Origin: Saccharomycopsis crataegensis
Taxonomy: Eukaryota; Ascomycota; Saccharomycetes; Ascoideales; Saccharomycopsidaceae
Assembly (NCBI RefSeq): GCF_037102585.1
Contig: NW_027043820.1
Span: 1,832,501 to 1,896,500 of the forward strand
Direction of reading: 5' to 3'
Length of the DNA stretch: 64,000 bases
The notes below the pieces were generated by a model that saw only the letters and a list, made by a program, of their open reading frames with translations, ran no database searches and was not told the origin of the DNA. The first letter of the stretch is position 1. Each line of letters starts with the position of its first letter. The translations under genes and the position numbers were made by a program. Positions 1 to 10,692 of this stretch are shown here, in pieces.

Positions 1-425
1 ATGTTTATTATTTACCGGTGTGCTAAAAAAACCAAAAACACAGTCACGTGCAAAACGACACAGGCGTTGAAGCATAAACTTTTTTTTGCACATACGATAC
101 GATACGATGTTAAAATCCTTGTTTGATGGTGTTGAATTTTGTAAAATTTTGGGTAAAACAACTTCTATAAGCTATATAAAACAGAAAAACCAGTATGGAT
201 GGATGTAAAGGGAGTAGAAAAATGATGATACAAATGCAATATCGACGATAGAATGAGAGAGAAAAAAAAAAAGGAAACCGTTTAAAAAAAATAATGGAGA
301 TGGGCATCTCACACTGAAAATATATAGAAGAAAGAGAAAATCATAGCAATTCATAAAGGCAAAAGCAGAGCAAAAAGGAGAGCTAATTAATAGCTAGGCA
401 AGAGAGTGGTGGGAAAGGGAAAAAA
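1..425. other. Flanking sequence without a gene
   Basis: No supportable gene. It is the 3' flank of the minus-strand glucanase gene. It holds A-rich runs and one TCACGTG motif at 44-50 (the Cbf1-type E-box core), whose target gene would lie outside the window. Confidence 0.5.
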
Positions 426-1484
426 TCAGGCGTAGTAGTTGTTGATACCCCAGTATGGTTCAACTTTGTAATCACCAAGCAGCTTCCAAGGTTCGTTCCA
501 ACCGGAAAACAAAACAATAGAATCACTAGCAGATTCAATATCACTCTTCAAAGCGGCAGTTTGATCACTAACAGATGGAGAGGATTCACCAATGCTGTCA
601 CCTTGGGATGGCCAGCCTGTTTCAGAAATATAGACGGCGTTATCTCCACAAGCACTTTTAAGATCACTCATGGTTGACTTGATCCAGTCCCCGGCAGTAG
701 AAGAGCTGACCCCAGAGAAGAATGGATGGGCATTAGCAGTGGTAATGTTAGAATATTCGCTGGTACAAAGAATTGGGTTAGCAATAATTGCGTTGAAAGT
801 GTCAATGATTGAGACGTTACCAGAGTAACCAATGGCCGACAATTGGGTTTGAGCCTCTTCCAAATATTCAACCATTTGAGAGGCAGTGTACTTGCCATCA
901 TTGACATGCTCATTGCCGACGGTGATGCCAAAGATGTGGTCATCGTAACTACTGTTACCATAGCTGGTGATGGCACTTTCAATACTAGAAACACTACTCA
1001 GGATAGCAGTTGGGTCGTAGATCCCGACCATTAATTTTTGGGTATCGGCTTTATATTTCATAGCGTATTCCACCAACTCACAGTCGGTATTGTAAAGACG
1101 AACGACACTGTAATTTTGCATTTCCTCAAAGTTCAGCTTCAATTCAGCTTCGGATTTACAACTACCACTGGCATCGTACTGAGAGAAGGCGATACCAAAA
1201 GCAGAGGAGTAGTCATCCAAGGTGCTAGATGATGATGAGGAGGAAGAGGAAGAGGAGGCAGTGGAGGAGGAAGTAGAAGAAATGGAAGATGAAGCAGAGG
1301 ATGAAGCAGAAGAAGAAGCGGAAGCTGAAGCAGAAGCTGAAGAGAAAGCGGCAGCAGTTGGAGCGCCAAAACCAAAGTCATCACGAGGCATGAGGGTGGT
1401 AACCGAGGCATGGCCATGGGAGTGTGATTCCAAAGCGTGGGCCAAGCAGGCGAAGATCGACGATTTCAAAAGAAGGGAGTACAT
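426..1484 (-). CDS. SCW10: GH17 cell-wall beta-glucanase, SCW4/SCW10-like
   Basis: A secreted cell-wall protein of the glycoside hydrolase 17 family, which acts on wall beta-1,3-glucan. The protein is 352 aa. Residues 1-19 form a signal peptide, and about 45-90 are an almost pure Ser/Ala tract that should be O-mannosylated. The catalytic domain runs from about 95 to the end. The likely acid/base is Glu192 in TVGNEHVND and the nucleophile Glu288 in SETGWPSQG, both standard GH17 motifs. The reading frame stays open upstream to 1553, but the first ATG is at 1482-1484, directly before the hydrophobic leader, so I start there. Scw4, Scw10 and Bgl2 are close paralogues; the Ser-rich linker favours Scw4/Scw10. 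The exact yeast orthologue is uncertain. Confidence 0.9.
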   Translation of the reverse strand: MYSLLLKSSIFACLAHALESHSHGHASVTTLMPRDDFGFGAPTAAAFSSASASASASSSASSSASSSISSTSSSTASSSSSSSSSSSTLDDYSSAFGIAFSQYDASGSCKSEAELKLNFEEMQNYSVVRLYNTDCELVEYAMKYKADTQKLMVGIYDPTAILSSVSSIESAITSYGNSSYDDHIFGITVGNEHVNDGKYTASQMVEYLEEAQTQLSAIGYSGNVSIIDTFNAIIANPILCTSEYSNITTANAHPFFSGVSSSTAGDWIKSTMSDLKSACGDNAVYISETGWPSQGDSIGESSPSVSDQTAALKSDIESASDSIVLFSGWNEPWKLLGDYKVEPYWGINNYYA

Positions 1485-2189
1485 TTTTCTTGAGCTACTA
1501 AATGAATGGTGTTGGTTGATGAAAGATAAGACTAAAAGGAGGGTGTTAATCAACCTGGTAACTCAGATAAAAGGAAATACAAGAGGCAGTTTTGCGGGGA
1601 AGGTGATCTCAATAGCTGAAGAAACAGTTGGGAGCAGCAGAATAGTCAAGAGTGTAAATTTTGGGATCCAAGGAGGCCCTTATATTATATATCATGTCAT
1701 ATAATATATATATGGTAATGTCGGATAATATACAAATAAGGGATAGAAAGTGGCTTTTATGCAGTGGCATGCATTGATGTGTTTCATCACGCAGACCCAC
1801 AACGCTAACCTTAACCTTAACTCCCCCGAGGCGACCAAAATTTCAGCTTTTTTGACTCAGCCAGACCAATCGCCAATGATATCGGTGGAAGGAGTTGTTG
1901 TTTCAAGAAGCGGACGACCACGGCGCATCGGTGGAGGTGTTTCAACATCATCATCATTACTATTATCAAACACACTACAACTGGTGGAGCTACTATAACA
2001 ACAACAATAATAATAACAAAGTACATTCGGAACATTACTACACAACACTTATCAGAGAAAAAAAAAAAAAAAAAGGAAAACGTAAAAAGCTTAAAAGTCG
2101 TTCCATCGTTCCACCCAGAGGTCTGGAACATTTGCAAAAGAAAAGTCGTTATACTTCATTCTTTCTTTTTGTTGTTTTTTTCCATTCCT
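1485..2189. other. Spacer upstream of the glucanase gene
   Basis: This holds the promoter of the minus-strand glucanase and the 3' flank of the Y14 gene. I see short AT-rich palindromic runs near 1680-1715, GAT/ATC-rich triplets near 1945-2020 and an A-tract at 2058-2073. No ORF here resembles a protein. Confidence 0.5.
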
Positions 2190-3260
2190 TCACCACCGCT
2201 TGGAGCCACCAGGACTTCTGCTTCGTTCTCTATTGGACGATTGGATGTTGTCCTCATTCCCTTCTAAAAACGCAAAATCCACCACAAGCCTCTTTCCTAA
2301 AAGTTCGCTATTGTCCGCCTCGTCCACTGCAGTTTCAGCCTCTCGTAGCTTTTCGTACTCAACCAAAGCATAGCCCTTATTTAATCGTTAGTTAACAACA
2401 GTAAGTATTTTTCTCGAAGTTCAAAAAGTCAAACTCCCTAATATTTCCTCGGAAAATAATAAACATTCGGGATTCTCTCGTAAAATCAGGGGAGGATATA
2501 CTATCCCACTAGTGCGTACTTCCTTATTGAAATAAGGTTTCTGTCTTTTCTTTCTTTTTTTTTCTTATCCCTTTATTTTATTTTTTCATTTTTTTATTTT
2601 TTTTTTCTCCTATTTTCTTTAACATTTCTTTTTCTCCTAGTGTTGTTCTTCTTCATTCTAGATCCACAACGGTACACTGGTGTACTTAAAGTTCCCTCCG
2701 TAAGTACTGACTTTCTTCAAAACAATATCCACAAAAAAAACAAAGCAACAAACCACAGATTGCAAAGCAGAAAATGTAAAACAACAGTATAAAAACAAAA
2801 AAGAGAAAACATACCTTAGCATACCCAGTTTGGCGATCCATATTCAATTGTACATTCTTCACTTTCCCAAACTCATCAAAGAAATCAATAATATCATCTT
2901 CGGATGCTTCTGGATGGACGTTCAAAGCAATGATCACGTAGCCTTCAATTGCTTTAGTGAAAAAACAGTTAGAACATAGCTCAAAAGAAGAAAAGAAAAA
3001 CAATTAAAAAATAGCAGTGTATAGAAACCTATAAGATCGCAATTATGATAATAGCAACACTCCACTCTTTTACTTTTACGAATTACTCACATCTGGCGGG
3101 GTTGAGCACTGAAGAGGAACATTCTGATGGTAATCATGGTTAGCATATTTTTTTATACATTGCCTAATTCGAAAGTAATTTAACAAAAAACAGCACAACC
3201 AAAATGTTTTGGTCATCCGATAATACTTTTATTACACTCACCTTCTTGATCTACTTCCAT
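2190..3260 (-). CDS. Y14: Y14/RBM8A-like exon junction complex RRM protein, four exons
   Basis: This is the RNA-binding half of the Mago-Y14 pair, which marks exon junctions on spliced mRNA. The gene is rebuilt from four exons: 3242-3260, 3091-3123, 2815-2951 and 2190-2375. They give a 124-aa protein with no phase conflict. The introns are 3124-3241 (GTGAGT, branch GCTAAC), 2952-3090 (GTGAGT, branch TTCTAAC) and 2376-2814 (GTATGT, branch AACTAAC). The joined protein has ARSIEGYVII at the start of the RRM, RNP2- and RNP1-like strands with GYALVEYE, the helix DNSELLGKRLVVDF and a short RERSRSP tail. This order matches human RBM8A throughout. S. cerevisiae has no Y14, so the gene points to an intron-retaining lineage. 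Exon 1 is 19 nt and rests on splice signals alone; the RRM exons are very secure. Confidence 0.88.
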
Positions 3261-3502
3261 TCTCGTCTTGATTCCATATCATTATTGATTTGTCGCACTG
3301 CCTTCGTCATCACTACTCTGTTTATTTATTTATTTACCTTTTTTTTTTTTTTTTGCTACACGCGCTCACAATTTTTCACCTCAACAAAGTAAGAGATCCT
3401 ACACAAGATCAATTTGGACTTCTTTGATAATATTCACACTTTTTATGGGCATCGGAAAGATAAATAAACATGGGGAAAATGATATAATGATAATAATGGT
3501 AA

Positions 3503-4876
3503 TTAATTGAATGAAACAGACGCATTAAAGTGGAAGCCTGGCTTAACCACTGGTCCAAGCTTCGCGTCTCCCAATGGCAAGCTATAACCCATATCGACAC
3601 TAGCAAATTGCGATCTGAAAAATAAACCAGCCCCAACATGACTGGAATGCTCATCAAATAATTGCCTCACATTGACAGTGCCTTGTAAGCATCCTTTCAA
3701 GGTGTCACAGCTTAATTTGTGCGATTTGAACTCGCTCAATGAATCAGCAACCGTAGCGGATCTCAAAAATAATTGCAATCTCAAAACAGATTCTCTGTCC
3801 GCAAAGTATTGATGGAAAATCGGCACTTTCGTGAAGACACGGAAAGCATGGCTGCCAATGAAACTACCCTCGATTTTTTCATGACCCGATGATAAACTAA
3901 TATGTGACGCTGGTAATAACCCTGGAGTGAGGCAATCGTATGATAATTTATCGCTTGGGTGCAAACCTGTGGAATCATTCAAGTTATGAACGTGTCCGAT
4001 CGTGGACGAAGAGTTGAAAGTCACAGATTTGTTACAGAAAGAATAGAAAGAATTACTATTCATCAAAACTTTCCAGAAATTTCTGCCATCGTTGGCAAGG
4101 ATTTTACTAACCTCCCCGGAAATTTGTGTCTGAGTCCCACTAACTGGGAATTGCACTGCAGAAACCGTTTGCAAATTAGAAACTTCAACATTTCCTACCA
4201 ACGACCCTTTACCGCTGAACTCTTCGCCGTCAACTTTGTTTTGGGTGATAGAGATCCCGCCAAATGACGAGTAGAAATATTTTTTGGAAAGCAACAACCG
4301 ACTGGTGTTCAATCCCATGGTAACTTGTCTGTTCAATTCACCATTAGTCCCATTAGACCCGCCGTTGAAGAAAAGTTGTGAACTAGGAGCATTTTTAACT
4401 GGCACCGCAAAACTAAGGTTGGCAAAATGGTTGGCCAAAGATTGGTCAACTCCCGCAGCAATCGCCAATTTTTCACCGTTACCATAAACGTTCCCATTGA
4501 GATATCCCAACCCAATACCACCTCCCAATTCATTAGTTGAGGTGGTCAACTTAAGCTTGTTGGTGATCTGTTGCGCGGTTGGCAAGCCAATTTCCACGTT
4601 AGCGGTACCATTGATATCCTTATTCACGACCACTTTCGCACTCTGTAAAACCGGGTCGCCAGTAAGCGAGAAATTCTCTTCGACTGAGGCAATGGATGAG
4701 GACAATGTCCCCACAGTGTAAAGATTGGTCGAGAGCAATGGTTTCAAAAGCCCGCCAAGGTACTCTCTGTTAAAATCCTGGCCGTTTTCCACTTTCACAG
4801 ACCCAAGTTCCACCGGCTGTGTGGCCTGGTTTACAAGCACAAAGTCTTGTTTGTATTGCGCATCAAAAAGACCCAT
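3503..4876 (-). CDS. SAM50: SAM50-like mitochondrial outer-membrane beta-barrel assembly protein
   Basis: Sam50/Tob55 is the Omp85-family core of the SAM complex, which inserts beta-barrel proteins into the mitochondrial outer membrane. The product is 457 aa (S. cerevisiae Sam50 is 484). Residues about 15-95 look like the single POTRA region. They are followed by alternating amphipathic strands and glycine-rich turns such as GGGIGLGYLNGNVYG, as in the start of the barrel. The C-terminus GFHFNASVSFN ends on an aromatic-containing strand like the Omp85 beta-signal. The usual loop motif IRGF is not recognisable; the matching stretch around residue 335 reads KIEGSF. The start is the only ATG near the conserved N-terminus. 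The family call is fairly safe, but the sequence is divergent. Confidence 0.75.
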   Translation of the reverse strand: MGLFDAQYKQDFVLVNQATQPVELGSVKVENGQDFNREYLGGLLKPLLSTNLYTVGTLSSSIASVEENFSLTGDPVLQSAKVVVNKDINGTANVEIGLPTAQQITNKLKLTTSTNELGGGIGLGYLNGNVYGNGEKLAIAAGVDQSLANHFANLSFAVPVKNAPSSQLFFNGGSNGTNGELNRQVTMGLNTSRLLLSKKYFYSSFGGISITQNKVDGEEFSGKGSLVGNVEVSNLQTVSAVQFPVSGTQTQISGEVSKILANDGRNFWKVLMNSNSFYSFCNKSVTFNSSSTIGHVHNLNDSTGLHPSDKLSYDCLTPGLLPASHISLSSGHEKIEGSFIGSHAFRVFTKVPIFHQYFADRESVLRLQLFLRSATVADSLSEFKSHKLSCDTLKGCLQGTVNVRQLFDEHSSHVGAGLFFRSQFASVDMGYSLPLGDAKLGPVVKPGFHFNASVSFN

Positions 4877-5172
4877 TATTGTATAATATCCTAAGGAATA
4901 TATATTTTATCCAATTAGCCTGCCTGGGTGGGTGTCAAGAACAAACTTTTTTTTTTTTTTTGAATGATAGGAATTTTAGTGGCCTGCATTGATCGTTATG
5001 GGGCCCTGGATCATCACCATAATAACTAGAAAATGGGTGTATATTTTTAATATAATTATTCACAATAGCGAAATGTCACCATGATGGCACGACATCGTAC
5101 CAAAAAAAAAGAAAAAAAAGACATAGTGGTGGTGCTTCATCAGTTAGGCTTTGCTTATTCTTTTGGCTCGCA

Positions 5173-6438
5173 ATGACAAGCCCTATTGTTAAACTATTTC
5201 AGATCTTGGAGCCCGCGATCGACGTCCCAACCAAAATCCTCCAAAGATTTGACCCTCCTACCCCAACATCACCGATATTGACATTCCAGGAAAATGGGGT
5301 CCTAGAAATCATCATGACCAAGAAGTTCTTTTACGGACTTTTCAAGGAATGTCACGACCAGTTCAACCAATACTTGCATCAAGAACAAGAACGTCATGAT
5401 CTAGGGCTATTGACCACTGATAAGCTACAAGAATTATACTACGTCACCCTGGGTTTATTATTGACCACTCCTTCTAGTACCACTGCGGTTTCACTTCATT
5501 GGGACGTGGTGTTGCAAACTTACAAAAACCATCATCAAGGAGCACTGCTTGGGGAATTTTGGGAATTTCTAACGTTAGAGATATCGTTTGTCGAAACCCT
5601 TCTTACCGCAAAACTTTCAAGAGTAAATAAATCTTCGGTGGTGTGGCTTTTATATAAGAAGCTCTTGGCATTACACTGTATCACTCTTACAAATTATGAT
5701 AACTCCATAGATAATCATGGTTTCAATTTCACCAACGCAATGATGAAAAAGATCCTATCTGTGGTTATCCGATCAGGAGAAACACATCCCCGGAACTACT
5801 ATGCCTGGAATTTTTTACGTTCGGTCATCCATCTTGTTCATCTGCATCGAGATAATATCTCAATGATGGATATTTATAACAAACTCTATGGTTTTTGTCG
5901 GGCGAATCCTAGTGATAATTCATGCTGGTGGGTTCTACTAGAGTTACTTTTACCAGATCAAAGCTCTGGGGAATTCAGCATTAAAGAATGGGGATTCATT
6001 ATCGAAGACATATCAAAAACTACTAGTACTGTCAAAAATGTTGGATCCTTCAGATTTCAAGTGAATAATGAACTTGTTTCTAAACACCTCGCCACTCAGT
6101 TTGTATCTCTTGGGTCGCAGATCCATATTACCCCTTGGAATCATTTGAAAGATGTGATGTTACGTTGTCAGCAACTAGGGATCCTTCAGCAGGAAACTAG
6201 TACCATTTGGCAAGCTCTTGAACAAGGGTCTAGTGATGAAATTACCTTCTCGAAAGGAAAATACCAGTACCAAATTGCATCATCTTTAATCCCAGATGAA
6301 CATGGAGTCGATACTCGATCCAAAGATAGTTCATCATCAGAAGGTATAATACCATTTGATGAATTGGAAAAGATTTCAATTATTAAAAATAAAGCAAGAA
6401 TTATGGGGTTGAGAACCCAATTTTTCCAAGAACTTTGA
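5173..6438 (+). CDS. ECM9: Protein prenyltransferase alpha-subunit repeat protein, Ecm9/PTAR1-like
   Basis: A 421-aa protein with alpha-subunit-type prenyltransferase repeats. The clearest is GETHPRNYYAWNFLRS at about residues 198-213, carrying the typical H-P-x-N-Y-x-A-W core. A second degenerate repeat, NPSDNSCWWVLLELL, follows about 40 residues later. The overall plan fits the fungal Ecm9 / animal PTAR1 group better than the catalytic alpha subunits Ram2 or Bet4, which carry more and tighter repeats. Ecm9 has a poorly defined role linked to the cell wall; PTAR1 pairs with a Rab prenyltransferase beta subunit. The gene is divergent from SAM50, sharing a 296-bp promoter. Confidence 0.65.
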   Translation: MTSPIVKLFQILEPAIDVPTKILQRFDPPTPTSPILTFQENGVLEIIMTKKFFYGLFKECHDQFNQYLHQEQERHDLGLLTTDKLQELYYVTLGLLLTTPSSTTAVSLHWDVVLQTYKNHHQGALLGEFWEFLTLEISFVETLLTAKLSRVNKSSVVWLLYKKLLALHCITLTNYDNSIDNHGFNFTNAMMKKILSVVIRSGETHPRNYYAWNFLRSVIHLVHLHRDNISMMDIYNKLYGFCRANPSDNSCWWVLLELLLPDQSSGEFSIKEWGFIIEDISKTTSTVKNVGSFRFQVNNELVSKHLATQFVSLGSQIHITPWNHLKDVMLRCQQLGILQQETSTIWQALEQGSSDEITFSKGKYQYQIASSLIPDEHGVDTRSKDSSSSEGIIPFDELEKISIIKNKARIMGLRTQFFQEL

Positions 6439-7084
6439 CAACCCTTAGAAGTTATGAAATAGTCACACGACGTTTTGATTATAAATCGAAGGATTGATCC
6501 TAATTGGTCATGCCAGAGTGTTTCAATCATGATGAAAGAGATTAGTCCCCAATGAGTCACTCATCATGAGACAAGTAGGTATTTGTTAATGCATTACTGA
6601 ATAGACAATAGCTCTGGGATTTCGGTGTGTGGGTACATAATGTAGTTACGGTTATACTTAGTTTATTAGATCATCTTGGTCTCAATCAATACAGCATCTC
6701 TACAGTCATTAATTGATAATACTAATGAGGATAGTAACAATAACAATAAATGAAAATTAAATTATGGCATGAGAATATAAAACAAAAAAAAAAAAAAAAA
6801 ATGAAAAAGAAAATCAAGCTTAGCAAAATGAAAAAACAGAAAAATCAATAAATAAACATTGTTTATAATAGTAAAAATGAAAACGGTCAACTGTAACTGT
6901 AATTAACCAAAGAGCAATAAATCATACGACATCCTAAAGAACACTGTGGGTGATGTTTCCAAAAATGTTAAAAAGTGAAAAAAAAAAAGTCAAAAGAGAT
7001 GATTTGTAACGAAAAAAAAAAATTTTAATGAATGTGTGTAACAAAGTGATATAATGAATAATGATTCCTAATACTGTGATGGTT

Positions 7085-7116
<32 letters not shown>

Positions 7117-7548
7117 CTTGCACTGTATTTGGTTTCCGATTAAAAAAAAAAAAAAAAATTGGATAAAAATTTAGGTCTTTTTTCAAATGGCCAATCAACT
7201 GAAATACACAATCCGAAATTTCAAGAGTTGAGCCCAGCATCTGCGGTGCTGAAAACATTGTACGGAAAACGAGGTGGGTATGTAGAAAAACAAGGTATGG
7301 ATATAGAAAACACAGCGAGAGTAATGCGATAGCAAAAGCGAAAAGCGCAACAAGTAACTGTGTATCAACCAATATTCCAAAATGTTGATACTTGCAATAT
7401 GTTAATGATAGAGATACAGTGCAAAAAAAAGGGCGCTACTTCATATATCGATAAAGCATGCTGCCACAATTGAACAAATCGTTATCTGTACAAAAACATA
7501 AAGTCTTGCAAGGAAAAAAAAAAAAGAAGAAAAAGCTTCAATTGGAAT
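6439..7548. other. Convergent spacer between the ECM9-like and ELL-like genes
   Basis: The 3' ends of two convergent genes meet here. The 1.1 kb is strongly AT-rich, with A-tracts at 6784-6800, 6979-6988, 7012-7022 and 7143-7158, and a TTG triplet run near 7083-7116. A minus-strand frame with a short hydrophobic stretch and a Gln run has no ATG start and was not accepted. Confidence 0.5.
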
Positions 7549-9136
7549 TCACTTGAATAATTTTGACACTCTTCTCACAGTTCCACCAGTAGTACCATTA
7601 CTGCTGCCTTCTCTTCTTGAGGGTCTAGCTGCTCTTCCATCTCTCTCCCTTTCTCTGTCTCTTTCTCTTTCTCTTTCTCTTTCTCTTTCTCTTTCTCTTT
7701 CTCTTTCTCTTTCTCTTTCTCTTTCTCTTTCTCTTTCTCTTTCTCTTTCTCTGTCTCTGTCTCTGTCTCTATCTCTGTCTTTATCTCTGTCTTTATCTCG
7801 TTCACGATCTCTTCCTATAGACCCATACCTGCCTTCCCGATCTTTTTCTCTTATATCCCTAATGTCACGATCTCTTCTTCCTTTGCTACCCAATCTCGAA
7901 TGCCCAGAAGAGCTGGCTAATAATTTCGGTTTCGAAGGTAAGTTTGGCTTAGATGGCAATGACGATACTCCTCCTTCTGAATGTTTTGAGCTAATCACAG
8001 ACCCATTGTCTTTCATGTTGCTCCCATGGGTTTCACCATCTCTAATCCTATCGGGATCTCCCATTGCTAAACTGGAACTGATATATCTCTCATGGTCTCT
8101 CTTTGGTATTACCCCAATTCTCGGCGACGCAGTAGCGGCTCTGGAACGGGATCCGTGAACAGAGCTGTTATTTGCAGTGGTTGACGTGGTAGCAATCGTC
8201 GTATGACCTTTAGGAGGAGGAGGTTGAGAAGATTGACGAGAATGGGACTTGGGCCGCTGATGTAAGGCCTGCTTTGATTTATTGTCCTTGAATAACCTAC
8301 CGGGGGTAGTCTCCTTCTTCACACCAGCGGCGGCGGTGGCGGTGGTGGTTGAAGCCTTGCCAGTTTTCTTGAGTTTATCTTTGGTAATTCGCCGGTTTTT
8401 GCTCTCGGCTTCCCAGAGTCTTCTTTTCCAAAGGGTCAATTCATTATGTAGTTGAATGACTCTTTTCACCTCTTCGGTCCGTTCAGCTCTCCTGCCACTT
8501 CCTTCATTGCCACGTTTCAATTTTAATAGATTGTATAGTTCTTCATACTCTCGATATTTCTTACGGAACTTCCCTGCTAATTCCTTCAATTCAAACGTCG
8601 CTTTCGAGTCGCTACTATAATAATTCTCGATATCCCTGGTGGTTCCATCATTGATGTCCTCTCCATCGGTATCGTGATTGTGGGCAAACGTTGAGGTGAT
8701 AGGAGTCGAAGGTTTGGATCGCGCTCGAGGCGCATGGAGTGAAGAAATACTGACTTTTGGACTAGAAGTCGTAGTAGACGTAGCGGTGGTATCAGTAGTA
8801 ATGTTAGATATGACCCTTCTTTTTCCATGTACTTCTGGAGATGAGGATCTCGACCGAGATTCAGGAGATGGAGACGCAGATGTTGCTTGAGTGGTGCTGC
8901 CGATTCCAGCTCCAGAGTATTTTCCAGATTTGCTTTTCCCGCTACTTGATGAGTTACTAGAACTAGAATTATCATGATTGGAGCTTGTGGAAGTAATCCT
9001 AGGCTTTTTTCTTGCGATTGGCTGTGGATTGTTAGGCTTGGGTTTAGCAACGCTGCCTAAAGCTTCATCGGAGTCGTAGTCACTGGCTTCCTCTTCGGAT
9101 GAAGAAAAGTCATAATTTCTAGCCCGTTTGAGATTA

Positions 9137-9201
<65 letters not shown>

Positions 9202-10692
9202 TGATTTCAATGGGGCGGTAGCACGAGACTTATTATGACTGGTGGATAATGATGAGTTTTTTGTAGTAGGGGTCAAGTCAACGGTTGGTCGAGTAACACC
9301 TTTACCCAAGGCAATCAATGGGGTTTCTTTAATTTCATTAGCGACACTAGTCGGTGGAGGAGTAGGTTTATTGCCAGAGTTTGTACGGCTCAATGATTTA
9401 GGTTTTTTTGCAGCCAGGGCATCATTTGTTGATTTAGCAAATAATTTCTTCAACGGAGTCGAGTGGGCATTAGAAGGAGAAGCAGCAGCAGTGGCTACTG
9501 ATAAAGAAGAATTGATAACCGAGGTATTGTTTCTTGAATCAGAGTTCACGGTGGTATTTGAAACCATTTTTTTCTCTCTTTCCTGACGCTGTTTTTCTCT
9601 TTGTTCTAATTCTCTGGCCCTTGCTTCTCGTTCTTTTTCCTTTCTTGCCGATTCTAACTCATATTCCCTCTTTCTTTCCAATTCCCGTTCTTCCTCTCTC
9701 AATTTTTCTTGCTGTTGTTTAATCTTTGGGTCGACTAATAAATCTCTCATTGGGTCATTTTCAGGAATTTCTAACCGGTCAAAAGCATTAGCCATATTGG
9801 ATAAAATCAACGATCTCTGGGTAGGAGAGTATTTCCATTGCCAAATTTTAAGGTGCTGATACGAAGAATCATTTAAAATATAAAACTTTTCAGATTCGTG
9901 GAAATTGTCAGCAGATACAGGAGGTTTCCACGAAGGTTCTGGAAGGTATGAGTAGCTCGGATACTTATCTTGAGTAAACGCAACGGTTGAAGATTCGATT
10001 AGTTGGCCGTATTTTGATAATATCGAAGATACCACGGCTTTAGGGACGCTAGTTCTGTCCTTGATTTGGCAAATGGAGATCGGGCCGACGGCAAGAAGGT
10101 GCAACACTCGATTTTCTGGAGATTTAAGGTTCGAAAGAGAATTGATGGCGATTAATTTTGAAGATTTCGTCTGTCTTTTATGGAGGGTGGTATTTTTAGA
10201 GTACGAGGAGGACGAAGTTAACGAAGGGGACTCTGAGGAAGACGTGCTCCTTGGTGGGGACGAAGAAGAAGATTTTGACGAAGGCTGAGGTATTGGCGAA
10301 AGAGACTGTTCCTCTTGGTTATTGGTTGTTGTTGTTGTAGTAGTAGTAGTGGTAGAAGCAGAACCAGATCTCTTAATACCAGTAGTGAATATTGATAACC
10401 TACTGGTTACTTTCCCTACTAGATCGTAATTAGTTTTGTTTTTATCGTCGGGAGACGACGAGTATAGGTTTATTATTGCTGATTCGGGAGTGTAGTTGGA
10501 ATCAAATATTGTGAAATTCCCATCGGGATGATACAACTTGAGACTAGGTTTGCCATTTGTCACGACCAATTTTGTAGACGAGGCCATGGCCATCTTTGAG
10601 AGTAAGTCATCGCTGAGTTTTATGTTGAAAGAAGGGTTGGGAGAGGATGAGAAAGAGTGGGGGAATAGGAGTGAATAATTGGGGAGGGACAT
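7549..10692 (-). CDS. ELL-like RNA polymerase II elongation factor
   Basis: A 1047-aa, mostly disordered protein with two folded regions at the positions expected of ELL factors, which suppress polymerase II pausing. Residues about 192-325 begin NRVLHLLAVGPIS and run through LKIWQWKYSPTQRSLIL, resembling the ELL N-terminal winged-helix segment. Residues about 697-765 (FRKKYREYEELYNLLKLKR and a charged helix) resemble the C-terminal occludin/ELL domain. Between them are a basic coiled coil (about 325-380), Ser/Thr-rich stretches and an uninterrupted Asn run near residue 510. The C-terminal tail is an Arg/Asp then Arg/Glu dipeptide repeat. Fission yeast has Ell1, whereas S. cerevisiae has no recognised ELL. 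The first ATG is used; Met34 or Met36 could also serve. Confidence 0.62.
7636..7800. repeat. CTTTCT microsatellite coding for Arg-Glu repeats
   Basis: The plus strand is a run of CTTTCT hexamers with CTGTCT and TTATCT variants at the edges. Read on the minus strand it encodes the Arg/Glu and Arg/Asp tail of the ELL-like protein. The dipeptide pattern survives in the degenerate edges, so selection on the protein is plausible. Confidence 0.9.
9133..9201. repeat. ATT trinucleotide repeat coding for poly-Asn
   Basis: A run of about 22 ATT triplets on the plus strand is AAT on the coding strand. It gives an uninterrupted Asn tract in the ELL-like protein. Because nearly all codons are identical, its length probably varies between strains. 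Confidence 0.9.

Noticed and set aside
1222-1704. Plus-strand Glu-rich frame
   Set aside because: Complement of the Ser-rich tract of the glucanase gene.
3124-3146. ATG at 3146 as an unspliced start for the Y14 gene
   Set aside because: It reads in the wrong phase into the RRM; the upstream 19-nt exon restores phase and the ARSIEGY motif.
7025-7372. Minus-strand frame with hydrophobic N-terminus and Gln run
   Set aside because: It begins at TTG, has no ATG before the hydrophobic part and ends in triplet-repeat DNA; no family resemblance.
7553-8158. Plus-strand Ser-Leu-rich open frame
   Set aside because: It is the complement of the Arg-Glu microsatellite in the ELL-like gene; its composition comes only from the CTTTCT repeat.
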